Below, piece by piece: positions 36,119 through 44,960 of a stretch of DNA of 64,000 bases. The DNA comes from Pseudomonadales bacterium. GTDB lineage: Bacteria; Pseudomonadota; Gammaproteobacteria; Pseudomonadales; Ketobacteraceae. Where the stretch lies: assembly GCA_002708905.1 (NCBI GenBank), contig PAPM01000041.1, positions 1 to 64,000 on the forward strand, read 5' to 3'. The translations under genes and the position numbers were made by a program. The notes under the pieces were generated by a model. The model searched no databases. It worked only from the letters and a program-made list of their open reading frames with translations, and was not told where the DNA came from. The number at the start of each line of letters is the position of its first letter. The first letter of the stretch is position 1.

Positions 36119-36889
36119 ATGGCATTTAGTATTCAAAGGGCCCGTTCTGTGGGGTCGTCCGTATTGGCATCTACTTTAAGGGGCTGGAGGGGCAGCAGTG
36201 CCAGCCGGTCAGTGCAGCAACCGCCTTTGCTGCCGGAGCTTTTTGACCGTGAAGGCTGCGCCCATTGTCGCTTCGTGAGGGAGGCGCTCACTGAATTGAA
36301 CCTGGATGTGCGGATAGTACCCATTCCGTTGGGGGGAACCCGGTTCCGTACTCGTCTTATGGAAGTCAGCGGCTCTGATCAGGTGCCGTTCCTGGTTGAT
36401 CCCAATACGGGTACCCAGTTGGGTGGCAGTGACCAGATCGTTCAATACCTGTTCAGTCAATATGGAAACAAAAGCGCCCCTGCCCAGTTGAGAGCGACCG
36501 GACCCAATGTACTCAAATCCAAACTGGCCACGGTGGTGCGTGGCTCCCGTGGTTTGGAGGTTCGCCCCTCCAAACCGGTGGATCAGGATCTGACCCTGTA
36601 CAGCTTTGAATCCAGCCCCTATTCGCGGTTGGTGCGGGAGCGGCTGTGCGAGTTGGAGATTCCCCACAAGCTGGTGAACATCGGCAAGCAGCAGCGGGCG
36701 GACGTGGGTCCGGCCACCTTCCGGCTGCACCTGGGTGAATACAAGCCGTTACCCAATACCAAGCGTGCCTCCATGCTGGCGGAGGTGGGAAATGTTCAGG
36801 TGCCTTACCTGATTGACCCCAATGCTGACGTCAAAATGTTCGAATCAGACGACATACTCCAGTACCTTAACCAGAATTACGCTCTATAG
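36119..36889 (+). CDS. Tandem glutathione S-transferase N-terminal (thioredoxin-fold) protein
   Basis: A 256-residue protein built from two GST-N/glutaredoxin-like domains. The first (about 40-115) has a CAHC redox motif and QVPFLVDPNTG. The second (about 160-253) has SPYS in the same place and QVPYLIDPNAD. Each has the cis-Pro loop (VPF/VPY) that binds glutathione. The C-terminal helical GST domain is absent from both halves. An N-terminal 35-residue extension is Arg/Ser-rich and weakly hydrophobic. AGAGGG precedes the ATG. A glutathione-linked redox role fits the family; substrate unknown. Confidence 0.85.
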   Translation: MAFSIQRARSVGSSVLASTLRGWRGSSASRSVQQPPLLPELFDREGCAHCRFVREALTELNLDVRIVPIPLGGTRFRTRLMEVSGSDQVPFLVDPNTGTQLGGSDQIVQYLFSQYGNKSAPAQLRATGPNVLKSKLATVVRGSRGLEVRPSKPVDQDLTLYSFESSPYSRLVRERLCELEIPHKLVNIGKQQRADVGPATFRLHLGEYKPLPNTKRASMLAEVGNVQVPYLIDPNADVKMFESDDILQYLNQNYAL

Positions 36890-36919
36890 CCGTTTTGGTG
36901 CAATAAAGATTGGCGCTTG

Positions 36920-36966
36920 GCGGCATTCCACCTATCATAATCACCTTATGATAAGAGCGATGCCGC
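36920..36966. promoter_or_regulatory. Nested 47-bp dyad upstream of the mks operon
   Basis: The outer arms are GCGGCAT (36920-36926) and ATGCCGC (36960-36966); the inner arms are TATCATAA (36933-36940) and TTATGATA (36946-36953), with symmetric 6-base internal loops and a TCACC centre at 36941-36945. The whole is centred at 36943 and ends 12 bases before the mksF ATG, which has no Shine-Dalgarno. It may be an operator, or an mRNA hairpin controlling translation. Confidence 0.7.
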
Positions 36967-36978
36967 AAACGCCCCCCT

Positions 36979-38436
36979 ATGTTTTTTAGTGAAGACCGCA
37001 GTCAGTTTTTCAGACCCCTCACCAGTAAGTACCGCGAACAAATCCTCGAATGCCTGCGCCTGCTGTACGAGCGCCTTTATAGTGCCCGTGCCGATTATGG
37101 CGAATCCCTGCAACGGGATCAGGTGATTGAAATATTCGAGGAAGCCCTGGCCAGGGCGCCACAGTTGGAATCCGGTGATTATGGTAACGAGACCCGTTTC
37201 AAATCCGAGCGGGAACAGGCCTCCTGGATTTTGAACCAGCTGTTGGAATATGGCTGGATGGAAAAGCAGGTGGACCAGGCCACCCTGCAGAGTACCTTCC
37301 CCTTTACCCGGGTGGGACGCATGCTCACCCAGAGCCTGTCCGAAATGGGCACGGCATCGGTGCGCACCCGCCATCGTAATACCCGCAATACCTTAAATGC
37401 GCTGGAAGCGTTCTTGAGTCGGGGTGAAGTCCATGACCTGATGGACGCCTACGAATATTCCGAGCGCATTATCAGTGATTTCACTGACGTCATTGCCGAA
37501 CTGGAAGAGCGTAAGCGGGAGCTGGTGCGCCAGGTGGAAACCCAACTGTTGGTGCAGCAGGCCACTGATCACTTTTTTGAGTTTATGGAAAAGCGTTTCC
37601 AGCCGGATGTGTCGATTCGCCTGTCTGCCGACAGTGTAGAGAAACACCGGGATGCGATTCAGGCGGTGATCGACAAGATTCGCCGCAAGCGCAAGGAATT
37701 CAAACGGGAAGCCGAGTTGAAACTGCGCGAACTGGCGCCGGAGTTGATTGAGCCCAATCGTTCCGTTCTGTACTTTGTGTTGGATGCCATTGAAATCCGT
37801 ATGCGCAACGCAGCGGAGTTGATGCTGCCGGCATTGCGTCGTGCCCTGCAGAGTTTCACCAAACGTGCCGACATTATCATTCGCCAGCTTTCTTACCTCA
37901 CCAGTCAACGCAACAACAGCGTTGTGGATGTGTGTCGGGAATTGGCGCAACTGGATCGCGCACAGCAGGATGCGCTGTTGGTCTGTGCCGGAGAAGAGTT
38001 ATCCGGCCTGCATTTGCAATGGCTGGACCCCGATCAGGTTCGTTTGCAACAGAAGCGGCGGGAACAAGTGCTGTATACCCGCATCGAAGAAGCCGGTGAG
38101 GTGGAAGAGGATGCGCTGAGGGATGTTGCCACCCAGCAACAACTTGATCAGGCCTTTATTACCCACAACGAAGGCCTGCACGATTATCTGATCACCGCCA
38201 TGGCAGGCAGCAACAAAGTCAGCACCAGGGATCTTCCTCTGCGCACAGCGCGGGATGTGCTGGCCATGTCTCATGCCATCGAAACCGCATCCTATCAAGC
38301 GGTGGATAGTGATTATCAATTTGTTGTCACGCCCACGGGTGAAACAGACACTAACGAATACTTTGCTTCATTTGATGTGTTTGACATTGAACTCATCAAG
38401 AAATCCGATACGGAATCTGAATCAAGCGATCTATGA
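36979..38436 (+). CDS. mksF: Condensin kleisin subunit MksF / Wadjet JetA-like
   Basis: A 485-residue kleisin-type subunit that bridges the heads of an SMC-like ATPase. The N-terminus ([14 protein letters not shown], winged-helix region) and middle coiled coil ([14 protein letters not shown]) follow the JetA/DUF5716 pattern. The protein has no nuclease motif. The start ATG 36979 lacks a ribosome site and follows the dyad at 36920-36966. Its stop overlaps the mksE ATG (ATGA), so production is coupled. Confidence 0.85.
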   Translation: MFFSEDRSQFFRPLTSKYREQILECLRLLYERLYSARADYGESLQRDQVIEIFEEALARAPQLESGDYGNETRFKSEREQASWILNQLLEYGWMEKQVDQATLQSTFPFTRVGRMLTQSLSEMGTASVRTRHRNTRNTLNALEAFLSRGEVHDLMDAYEYSERIISDFTDVIAELEERKRELVRQVETQLLVQQATDHFFEFMEKRFQPDVSIRLSADSVEKHRDAIQAVIDKIRRKRKEFKREAELKLRELAPELIEPNRSVLYFVLDAIEIRMRNAAELMLPALRRALQSFTKRADIIIRQLSYLTSQRNNSVVDVCRELAQLDRAQQDALLVCAGEELSGLHLQWLDPDQVRLQQKRREQVLYTRIEEAGEVEEDALRDVATQQQLDQAFITHNEGLHDYLITAMAGSNKVSTRDLPLRTARDVLAMSHAIETASYQAVDSDYQFVVTPTGETDTNEYFASFDVFDIELIKKSDTESESSDL

Positions 38437-39143
38437 AATTAACAGAACAGTTACAACAGTCCCTGAATGCCAAACGTTTTACCCTGGATGAATTCAGCGA
38501 GTTGCTGATTCGACTGCTGGACTACGGCGTGCTGAGCCGGGACGAAAGTCAGGTGGAGACCCTGCTTTACGACCGATATGTGCAGTTGGAAGAGCTGGTG
38601 TTGGATTACCTGAGTCCATTGCATATTCGAGTGCAGCATGACACCCGTTTCGGTTTTGTGCGGGTATTTCCGCCGGGTGCCCGGGTGCCCGGTTTGCCTG
38701 ACGATGATAATCAGGCCTTTGCCGGTGGCTTCCGCGCCAATCTTTCCCAGCAGGAAGTAGCGGTGGTGTTGGTGCTGCGGGCGGAATATGACAAGGCTCT
38801 GCGGGAAGGTCAGGTGGATGACCAGGGTTGCGTGTTGCTTTCTTTGGAAGGGTTAGGGATTGCGTTGCGCAATTTGTTGAACCGCACTTTGCCTGAGAAG
38901 AAAACCGAACGTGCCCAACTCTTTCGTCGCATGCGTCAGTTACGTTTGATCCACTTTATCGCCAACGCGGAGGAGAACGTGGATGATGCCTGGCTCAAGA
39001 TTCGTCCTTCCATCACCAGTTATGTGAGTGAAGCCGTGTTGGATCAGATTCGTGGTGAGTTACCGCAAACGGATAACGAAGAACCGCAAGCTCATGATGC
39101 CGTTGAATCCACCCTGTTCACCCGTCCTGAAGAGGCTGAATAA
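38433..39143 (+). CDS. mksE: Condensin subunit MksE / Wadjet JetB-like (DUF4194)
   Basis: A 236-residue protein with a tandem winged-helix organisation typical of DUF4194/MksE/Jet[19 protein letters not shown] and [18 protein letters not shown]-like proteins of this type bind the kleisin and help clamp DNA. It overlaps mksF by 4 bp and is 3 bp before mksB, consistent with a stoichiometric complex. An acidic C-terminal tail (about 210-236) is disordered. Confidence 0.85.
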   Translation: MKLTEQLQQSLNAKRFTLDEFSELLIRLLDYGVLSRDESQVETLLYDRYVQLEELVLDYLSPLHIRVQHDTRFGFVRVFPPGARVPGLPDDDNQAFAGGFRANLSQQEVAVVLVLRAEYDKALREGQVDDQGCVLLSLEGLGIALRNLLNRTLPEKKTERAQLFRRMRQLRLIHFIANAEENVDDAWLKIRPSITSYVSEAVLDQIRGELPQTDNEEPQAHDAVESTLFTRPEEAE

Positions 39144-39146
39144 ATC

Positions 39147-42100
39147 ATGTATTTGAAGAAAATGATTTACGTCAACTGGGGCAACATTCCTCAAACCGAA
39201 GTGGAGTTTGGTCGGGTCAATCTGTTTTCCGGTGGTAATGGTTCCGGCAAAACCACGGCGGCCGACGGTATTCAAACCCTGATGACCGCGGCCCATGAAA
39301 ACCTGTTCAATTACAATCCGGGGCAGGATGAAACCACCCAGCGTGGCCGTGGCGGCAAGCAGGTGCGAACCCTGGCGTCTTATGTATTGGGTTGTGATGA
39401 TGGCAGCTATGCCCGACCGCAACAAACCGATGCCTACCTGGTGGGTGTATTTACCCCCAGTGCCGGAGAGCAGGGTGAAGAGTTTAGTGTTGTACTGGGT
39501 GCCCGCGCCCATCTGGACAGCGCCGGGCAACAACGCCAGGCCCGTCAGGATCAATTGATATTTTTGTGTGTACCAGGGCAGGCCCTGTATCTGGATCAAT
39601 TCGTACGCCAGTATCAGGATGGCAAACATGTGGTGCCGTTGACGGATGTGGTGGACCTGTTGAGCCGCGAATACGGCAAATCCGCTGTGGAGGTCTACGA
39701 CAAGAAAGGCGCCTACCTGCGTCGCTTATATGGTTTGCTGCGTGGGCGCAAAGATGCCGTATCGGATCGGGAAGCAAAGCATGCGGCCCGTACCTTTGCC
39801 AATTTCATGGCCTACAAGCCGGTAAAAAGTATCAACGAATTTGTGGCCGATGAAATCCTGGAGAAAAAGGATCTTGGCGAAGCCATTCGTACTGTGTCTG
39901 ATCTGATGAAAACCATTCATGGAATGGAAGAGGAATCCCGCTCCATCATCCAGTCGTTGGAAATTCTGGATCAATCCGGTAAAGCCTGTAAAACCTACAC
40001 GGATAACTGGGTGCATCGGCAGGTATTGGATTACCAGGAAGCCCAACGGGCACTGCAGATCAAGCAACGCTCCTATGTGAACTGTCGACAGAAACAAACC
40101 GCGCTGCAGGGTGAGATCAAGGAGCGGGATAACCGCCTTGAAGTGAACAAAGCCCGGCGCCTGGAAACTCATGACCAGATTGTTTCCCTGGAAGCACAAC
40201 GCCGTGGTGTATCGGTGTTGAATGAAAAGGATGAGCTGGCCCGGCAGGTGGAGCGCATGCAGCAGGAACTGGCGCAAAAAGCGCAACCGCTGCTGGCTCA
40301 GGATCACCAGATCCACGACAACGTTAAACTGGCCAACGCGTTGCAGAACCTGTTGAGTCAACATAGCTGGGGCACAGAGTTGCCGGCCCTGGAAGCCAAA
40401 CCGTTAAAGGAAAAGCTGCGCAAGGTGATTCAGTCCGGCCATGCCGCCAAGGTGGATCTGGCCAACCTGTTCGGTAAGGACTGGGTGGATCTGGCACCAC
40501 TGGAAGCCTCACTGGATCAGGCTATTGAGGTGGAGAAAATCCACAACCATTTATGGGGCGAGCTGCAGGGTTCCATCGATGAGGGTAAGCCCTCTCTGCG
40601 TGATCTGGTAGCCCAGTTGCGTGCTGATACGGAGCGCTCCCTGGTAAACCGACAAAAGCAATTACAGCAAAAAGAACGGGAGATTTCCCAGTTGGAAAGC
40701 CGTCAGGTGAGCTATCCACCCCATGTGGAAGTGGCGCTGGCGGCAATTCGGGAGCACTGTCCGAAGGCGGAGCCAAGAGTGCTGTGCGATTACGTGGAAG
40801 TGACTGAGCCGGAATGGCAGATGGCCATAGAAGGTTATCTGGGGGGGGGCCGCTTCGGCATTGTGGTGAACCCAGAGTATGAAGCTCAGGCTATTTCCAT
40901 TGTGCGTAACCTGGCGGGGCGTCGTAGTGCGGCTCGTGTAGTGCAGGGTTCCCGTGCTGAGCGGGACGCCCAACGTCTCAACAATCCCCAGGATTCCATC
41001 GTCGATATTCTTTCATTCCAGCATAAGACAGTGGAGCATTACCTCAAGGCAAGTTATGGCAATGTAGTGAGAGTGAAAGACGCAGAAGCCCTGCGCAATG
41101 TGGCACGCGGTATTACCCGGGAGGGACTGGCTGCCGGGAACTACAGTCTGTGGCGCTGCGATATTGCCGATAGCGAGCTGGTGTTCGGTCACTATGCCCG
41201 CGAACGCGCCTTGGCGGCCAAACAGCAGGAATATCAGGATCTGTTGAGCCAGGCACATGCGGCCCAGGGCAATCTGGATGCCATCCAACGTCTGTTTAAA
41301 GCCATCGAGGGCATCAAGCGCATCGATTATGCAACCTTGATGCAGGGCATCCTGGCATTGCACCGCAAACTGCGTCAAACCGAGAAGACCCTCAACGAGC
41401 TGGATACCGGTGAATTCCAGGCGCTGGATCAGGAGCTGCTGGTACTGCGGGAAAAATACTCCCAGCTGGAAGCGGACCTGAAGCAACTTGAAAACGAAAA
41501 AGGGCGCCTGGCCCAGGAATACGATGCCGAAGTGGTTCTGGGCCGTAAGCTTGCCGATGAACAGGACAAGTTGATCGAATACGCTGAAGATCGTGAAATG
41601 GCGGTGCGGGGTATTGCGAAAGCCTATCCCCAGTTTGATGCTGAAGCCGCTCTGAAGCAAGCGGATGAAACCCTGGTGGTGAATGAGCAGAGCTTCTATC
41701 AGGATGAAATCCAGCAGCTGGATCGGTTGCTGACAGCCTCAGCCAGCGAATTATACGAAGCCCTGCTGCGTCACAATCAGTACTGTAATCCGGCGGATGT
41801 CATTGTTTACGATCCACAGGTGGATACCCTGCACCAGATGGTGTTTTTCAAGCGCATCAATGAAGTGGCGTTGGAAGTGGATAACATTGCCAACCGCCTC
41901 AAGAACAATGTGCTGGTGGAAAAATACAGCCAGCTGGCAAAATTAAAGGATCGCTTTAACGAAACCTTTGTCAGCCATCTTTGCCATAGCATCTATCAAG
42001 CGATCAATGAAGGGGAGAGGGCGCTTACAGACCTGAACCGGGAGTTGGAGCATCACCGCTTTGGCACGGACCGCGAACGCTTTTATTTCTCCTGGCGTTG

Positions 42101-42782
42101 GGTACCGGAATTCAAGGAATACTGGCGCTTCTTCAAAGAGGTGTCCCAGTTGCCCAATATCGGGGATGGTTCCAGCCTGTTTGATATGAATCTGCCCAAG
42201 GTGTTGCTGACCGTACGGGACAAGCTGGTGTCCATGCTGTTGGATGAAGATGAACAGAAGGCGATGCGGGAATTGCAACGCATTGCAGATTACCGTAATT
42301 ACCGCAGCTACGACATTTTTAAAGAACCGGAAGGTAAACAACCCATCGCGCTGAGCCAATACGGCACCGGCTCCGGTGGTCAGTTGGAAACCCCGGCCTA
42401 CATTATTCGCTCCGCCGCCGTGACATCGGCCTTCCGCTTTAACGAAGGTAATACCCATCTGCGTATGGTGCTGGTGGATGAAGCCTTCTCCAAGATGGAT
42501 GAAACCCGTTCCCGTGAAGTGATTAACTACCTGACGGACGCCCTTGGGTTGCAGTTGGTATTCATTATGCCCACCAGTAAGTCCGGCCCGTTTATGGATG
42601 TCATCAGTCATCAGGCCGTTTTCACCAAATGCCCTGCGAACAAAAAAGTGGGTGAGCTGAATACTCGGGTGCTGGTAGATCGTAAGCGCTGTAATCAGGA
42701 TAAAATTGCTGAGTTGTGGGAACAGTCGCGCCAGAGTATCCGTGATCAGGTGACGCTGGATTTTATGGAAGGCATCAGTTGA
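39147..42782 (+). CDS. mksB: SMC-like condensin ATPase MksB / Wadjet JetC-like
   Basis: A 1211-residue SMC/MukB-like ATPase. Walker A is GGNGSGKTT (29-37), the ABC signature is TGSGGQLETP (near 1074) and Walker B with D-loop is LVDEAFSKMDE (near 1110). Long coiled coils lie at about 290-370, 500-560 and 690-800 around a hinge-like region. It compacts or extrudes DNA with MksEF. No topoisomerase-like JetD/MksG gene is in the operon; the next gene is a pseudouridine synthase 3 bp on. A run of nine G at 40851-40859 lies inside it. Confidence 0.88.
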   Translation: MYLKKMIYVNWGNIPQTEVEFGRVNLFSGGNGSGKTTAADGIQTLMTAAHENLFNYNPGQDETTQRGRGGKQVRTLASYVLGCDDGSYARPQQTDAYLVGVFTPSAGEQGEEFSVVLGARAHLDSAGQQRQARQDQLIFLCVPGQALYLDQFVRQYQDGKHVVPLTDVVDLLSREYGKSAVEVYDKKGAYLRRLYGLLRGRKDAVSDREAKHAARTFANFMAYKPVKSINEFVADEILEKKDLGEAIRTVSDLMKTIHGMEEESRSIIQSLEILDQSGKACKTYTDNWVHRQVLDYQEAQRALQIKQRSYVNCRQKQTALQGEIKERDNRLEVNKARRLETHDQIVSLEAQRRGVSVLNEKDELARQVERMQQELAQKAQPLLAQDHQIHDNVKLANALQNLLSQHSWGTELPALEAKPLKEKLRKVIQSGHAAKVDLANLFGKDWVDLAPLEASLDQAIEVEKIHNHLWGELQGSIDEGKPSLRDLVAQLRADTERSLVNRQKQLQQKEREISQLESRQVSYPPHVEVALAAIREHCPKAEPRVLCDYVEVTEPEWQMAIEGYLGGGRFGIVVNPEYEAQAISIVRNLAGRRSAARVVQGSRAERDAQRLNNPQDSIVDILSFQHKTVEHYLKASYGNVVRVKDAEALRNVARGITREGLAAGNYSLWRCDIADSELVFGHYARERALAAKQQEYQDLLSQAHAAQGNLDAIQRLFKAIEGIKRIDYATLMQGILALHRKLRQTEKTLNELDTGEFQALDQELLVLREKYSQLEADLKQLENEKGRLAQEYDAEVVLGRKLADEQDKLIEYAEDREMAVRGIAKAYPQFDAEAALKQADETLVVNEQSFYQDEIQQLDRLLTASASELYEALLRHNQYCNPADVIVYDPQVDTLHQMVFFKRINEVALEVDNIANRLKNNVLVEKYSQLAKLKDRFNETFVSHLCHSIYQAINEGERALTDLNRELEHHRFGTDRERFYFSWRWVPEFKEYWRFFKEVSQLPNIGDGSSLFDMNLPKVLLTVRDKLVSMLLDEDEQKAMRELQRIADYRNYRSYDIFKEPEGKQPIALSQYGTGSGGQLETPAYIIRSAAVTSAFRFNEGNTHLRMVLVDEAFSKMDETRSREVINYLTDALGLQLVFIMPTSKSGPFMDVISHQAVFTKCPANKKVGELNTRVLVDRKRCNQDKIAELWEQSRQSIRDQVTLDFMEGIS
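40851..40859 (+). repeat. Homopolymer of nine G inside mksB
   Basis: A G9 tract encodes part of L-G-G-G-R near residue 570. Such tracts slip during replication, and a one-base change would truncate the condensin ATPase. It may also be a sequencing-sensitive site. The frame is open as given. Confidence 0.8.
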
Positions 42783-42785
42783 CCC

Positions 42786-43631
42786 ATGGTCGCGATGGCA
42801 CCGGACAGCATCCTGAAAAAAAACTATCAGCTCTCTGAAAACGTAGCGAGTGCCTGCGATTGGCTGGCACAGGAAACCGGTTTGCCAAAAGGGCGCATCA
42901 AACTGGCTATGACCAACGGCGCTGTACAGGTGAAAAAGCCCAACAGCAAATGGCAGCGGTTGCGACGTGCCACTGCCAGTCTGCCAGCCGGAACCGGCAT
43001 CCGTTTTTTCTATAATCCGCAGCTACTTGCCATCAAACCTGCCATGCCGGTATTGCTGGATGATCGTCAGCAATACAGCGTCTGGTTTAAGCCGCCGGGC
43101 CTGATGAGCCAGGGGAACGAATGGGGCGACCACTGCAGTATCCTGCGTTTGGTTGAGTTGCATTTCAATAATCAGCGTAAGGTTTTTCCGATTCATCGCC
43201 TGGATCAGGAGGCCTGTGGCCTGATCCTGATAGCCCATCACAAGAAAACCGCGGCGCAATTGAGTGAACTGTTTTCCGGCCGGGATATTGAAAAGCAATA
43301 CCGTGTCCGGGTGGAAGGAAAGTGGAATTCAGATGTCAAACGCATCGAGATTCCACTTGATAATAAATTAGCGATCACGAATGTTGCGGTTCTTGAACAA
43401 AGCAATGACTCCACGTTGTTGCTTGTAAATATTGAAACCGGACGCAAACATCAGATACGTCGCCATTTGTCGCAAATGGGGCATGCTGTTCGAGGTGATG
43501 CGCAATATGGGGTCAAAAATTCACAGGTTTTGCATCTTGCTGCAACAAAATTGTCGTATCAATGCCCTGTTCAAGGGCGATTAGTGACCTATGAACTGGC
43601 CTCTGATCAGATTGACTCTTACTGGCAGTAA
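42786..43631 (+). CDS. RluA-family RNA pseudouridine synthase
   Basis: A 281-residue pseudouridine synthase. The catalytic Asp is D140 in IHRLDQEACGLIL; other family marks are VWFKPPGLMSQGN and ETGRKHQIRRHLSQMGH. An N-terminal S4-like segment (about 15-70) precedes the catalytic domain. Its target site cannot be assigned (RluA, RluC/D and TruC-like members differ only subtly). It starts 3 bp after mksB, so it is in the same transcript; why a condensin operon carries an RNA modification gene is unclear. Confidence 0.88.
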   Translation: MVAMAPDSILKKNYQLSENVASACDWLAQETGLPKGRIKLAMTNGAVQVKKPNSKWQRLRRATASLPAGTGIRFFYNPQLLAIKPAMPVLLDDRQQYSVWFKPPGLMSQGNEWGDHCSILRLVELHFNNQRKVFPIHRLDQEACGLILIAHHKKTAAQLSELFSGRDIEKQYRVRVEGKWNSDVKRIEIPLDNKLAITNVAVLEQSNDSTLLLVNIETGRKHQIRRHLSQMGHAVRGDAQYGVKNSQVLHLAATKLSYQCPVQGRLVTYELASDQIDSYWQ

Positions 43632-43637
43632 ATGTCG

Positions 43638-43665
43638 TTGACGGGCAAGGGCGTAGAGTTATAAT
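43638..43665 (+). promoter_or_regulatory. Sigma-70 promoter of the cold-shock gene
   Basis: TTGACG (43638-43643) and TATAAT (43660-43665) are spaced 16 bp. The expected start near 43672 leaves a leader of roughly 140 bases before the csp ATG, the size typical of cold-shock mRNAs whose 5' end acts as a thermosensor. Confidence 0.75.
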
Positions 43666-43813
43666 CGAAATCAAGCGCTTTTTTGCTTTGGTATGAGAGC
43701 TTAATTTAACGATCATTGATGGCGACGTTAGGTGAAATATTCTGGTAACAAGGTGCTTGCGAATTGTACTTCGGTACGCGTAAAGAAAGTCTGAAAAAAG
43801 TTAGGTATTTGGT

Positions 43814-44026
43814 ATGTCAACACCCTCTTCTGGTAAAGTAAAGTGGTTCAATGAGTCTAAAGGTTTTGGTTTCATTGAGCAGGATAATGGTCCCGATGTT
43901 TTTGTTCATTTCAGTGCTATTACTGGCTCTGGATTCAGAACACTGGCTGAAGGGCAACGAGTTCAATTCAGCGTAGCACAAGGTCAAAAAGGCCCGCAGG
44001 CGGAAAACGTCCAAGTGGTCGATTAA
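43814..44026 (+). CDS. Cold-shock domain protein (CspA family)
   Basis: A 70-residue single cold-shock domain that binds single-stranded RNA and DNA as a chaperone. RNP1 is KGFGFIE, RNP2 is VFVHFSAI, and the start [11 protein letters not shown] is standard. It has its own promoter and long leader, and a strong bidirectional terminator. Which Csp paralogue it equals cannot be said. Confidence 0.96.
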   Translation: MSTPSSGKVKWFNESKGFGFIEQDNGPDVFVHFSAITGSGFRTLAEGQRVQFSVAQGQKGPQAENVQVVD

Positions 44027-44027
44027 T

Positions 44028-44062
44028 AAAAAAGGGGTGAAGCTTGGCTTCACCCCTTTTTT
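44028..44062. terminator. Bidirectional terminator between csp and mscS
   Basis: A 16-bp perfect stem (A6 GGGGTGAAGC and GCTTCACCCC T6) with a TTG loop serves both convergent genes. Confidence 0.95.
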
Positions 44063-44064
44063 AT

Positions 44065-44889
44065 TTACTCTTCTTTTTCTTTGTACATGTGCACATCCAT
44101 CTGCGGGAACGGAATTCCGATACCTGCTTCGTCGAATGCGTATTTCACCTTTTCGTTCGTGTCCCAAAGTACGGCCCAGTAATCGGCCGAATTGACCCAG
44201 GGTCTTACCACGAAATTAACCGATGAATCTCCCAGCTCAGAAACTGCGATCACCGGAGCCGGATCTTTTAGTACACGCTCATCGCTGTTAATGATGTTGG
44301 TGAGAATATCTTTGGCCTGGCGGATGTCAGAATCATAGGAAATTCCAAACACCATATCCACTCGGCGGGTGGCACGGGCTGAGAAGTTGGTGATGGTGCC
44401 TCCGTACACTTGACCGTTTGGTACAATCACTTCTTTATTGTCAGGGGTTTTCATGATGGTGGTGAAAATGCCAATGTGCTCGACCACTCCCATTACGCCG
44501 CCGGCATCAACGAAGTCGCCGTTCTTGAAGGGGCGGAATACAATCAGCATAACGCCGGATGCGAAGTTCTGCAGGGAGTCTTTTAATGCCAAACCGACAG
44601 CGATACCTGCGGCACCCAACAAGGCGACGAGGGAAGTTGTGTCAACCCCCAGCTGCTCCAATGCGGCAATGATAACAAACAGCATCAACACCCAGCGCAG
44701 AATGGAGGACACAAAGTTCACCAGCAACGCGTCCATGCCACTGCGATCCATACCATGTTTGGCTATTTTGACGATGATGCCGGCGATTATTCGACCAATA
44801 AAGAAGACAAGAATTGCCATTCCTATACTGATCGCCCACTCAAGCAGCAGCTCCTGGGAAAAGTCTTTTGGGATGAGATCTTCAAACAT
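44065..44889 (-). CDS. mscS: Small-conductance mechanosensitive channel MscS
   Basis: A 274-residue MscS channel: three N-terminal membrane helices, with TM3 showing the Gly/Ala-packed pore pattern (GAAGIAVGLALKDSLQNFASG), then the beta domain (VEHIGIFTTIMKTPDNKEVIVPN) and the alpha/beta vestibule with RRVDMVFGISYDSD. It opens under membrane tension to release solutes. Start 44889 is preferred to 44922 because AGGAGGG lies 8 bases before it on the minus strand. Confidence 0.93.
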   Translation of the reverse strand: MFEDLIPKDFSQELLLEWAISIGMAILVFFIGRIIAGIIVKIAKHGMDRSGMDALLVNFVSSILRWVLMLFVIIAALEQLGVDTTSLVALLGAAGIAVGLALKDSLQNFASGVMLIVFRPFKNGDFVDAGGVMGVVEHIGIFTTIMKTPDNKEVIVPNGQVYGGTITNFSARATRRVDMVFGISYDSDIRQAKDILTNIINSDERVLKDPAPVIAVSELGDSSVNFVVRPWVNSADYWAVLWDTNEKVKYAFDEAGIGIPFPQMDVHMYKEKEE

Positions 44890-44960
44890 TAAGGTTGCCC
44901 TCCTATTGGTATAAGAGGGCAATATTACAAAAGCACAGTTATAAATCTACTACATTGCGT

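Noticed and set aside
36979-43631. Full Wadjet plasmid-defence operon.
   Set aside because: Only JetA, B and C-like genes are present; no JetD-like topoisomerase/nuclease is in the window. It is reported as MksFEB instead.
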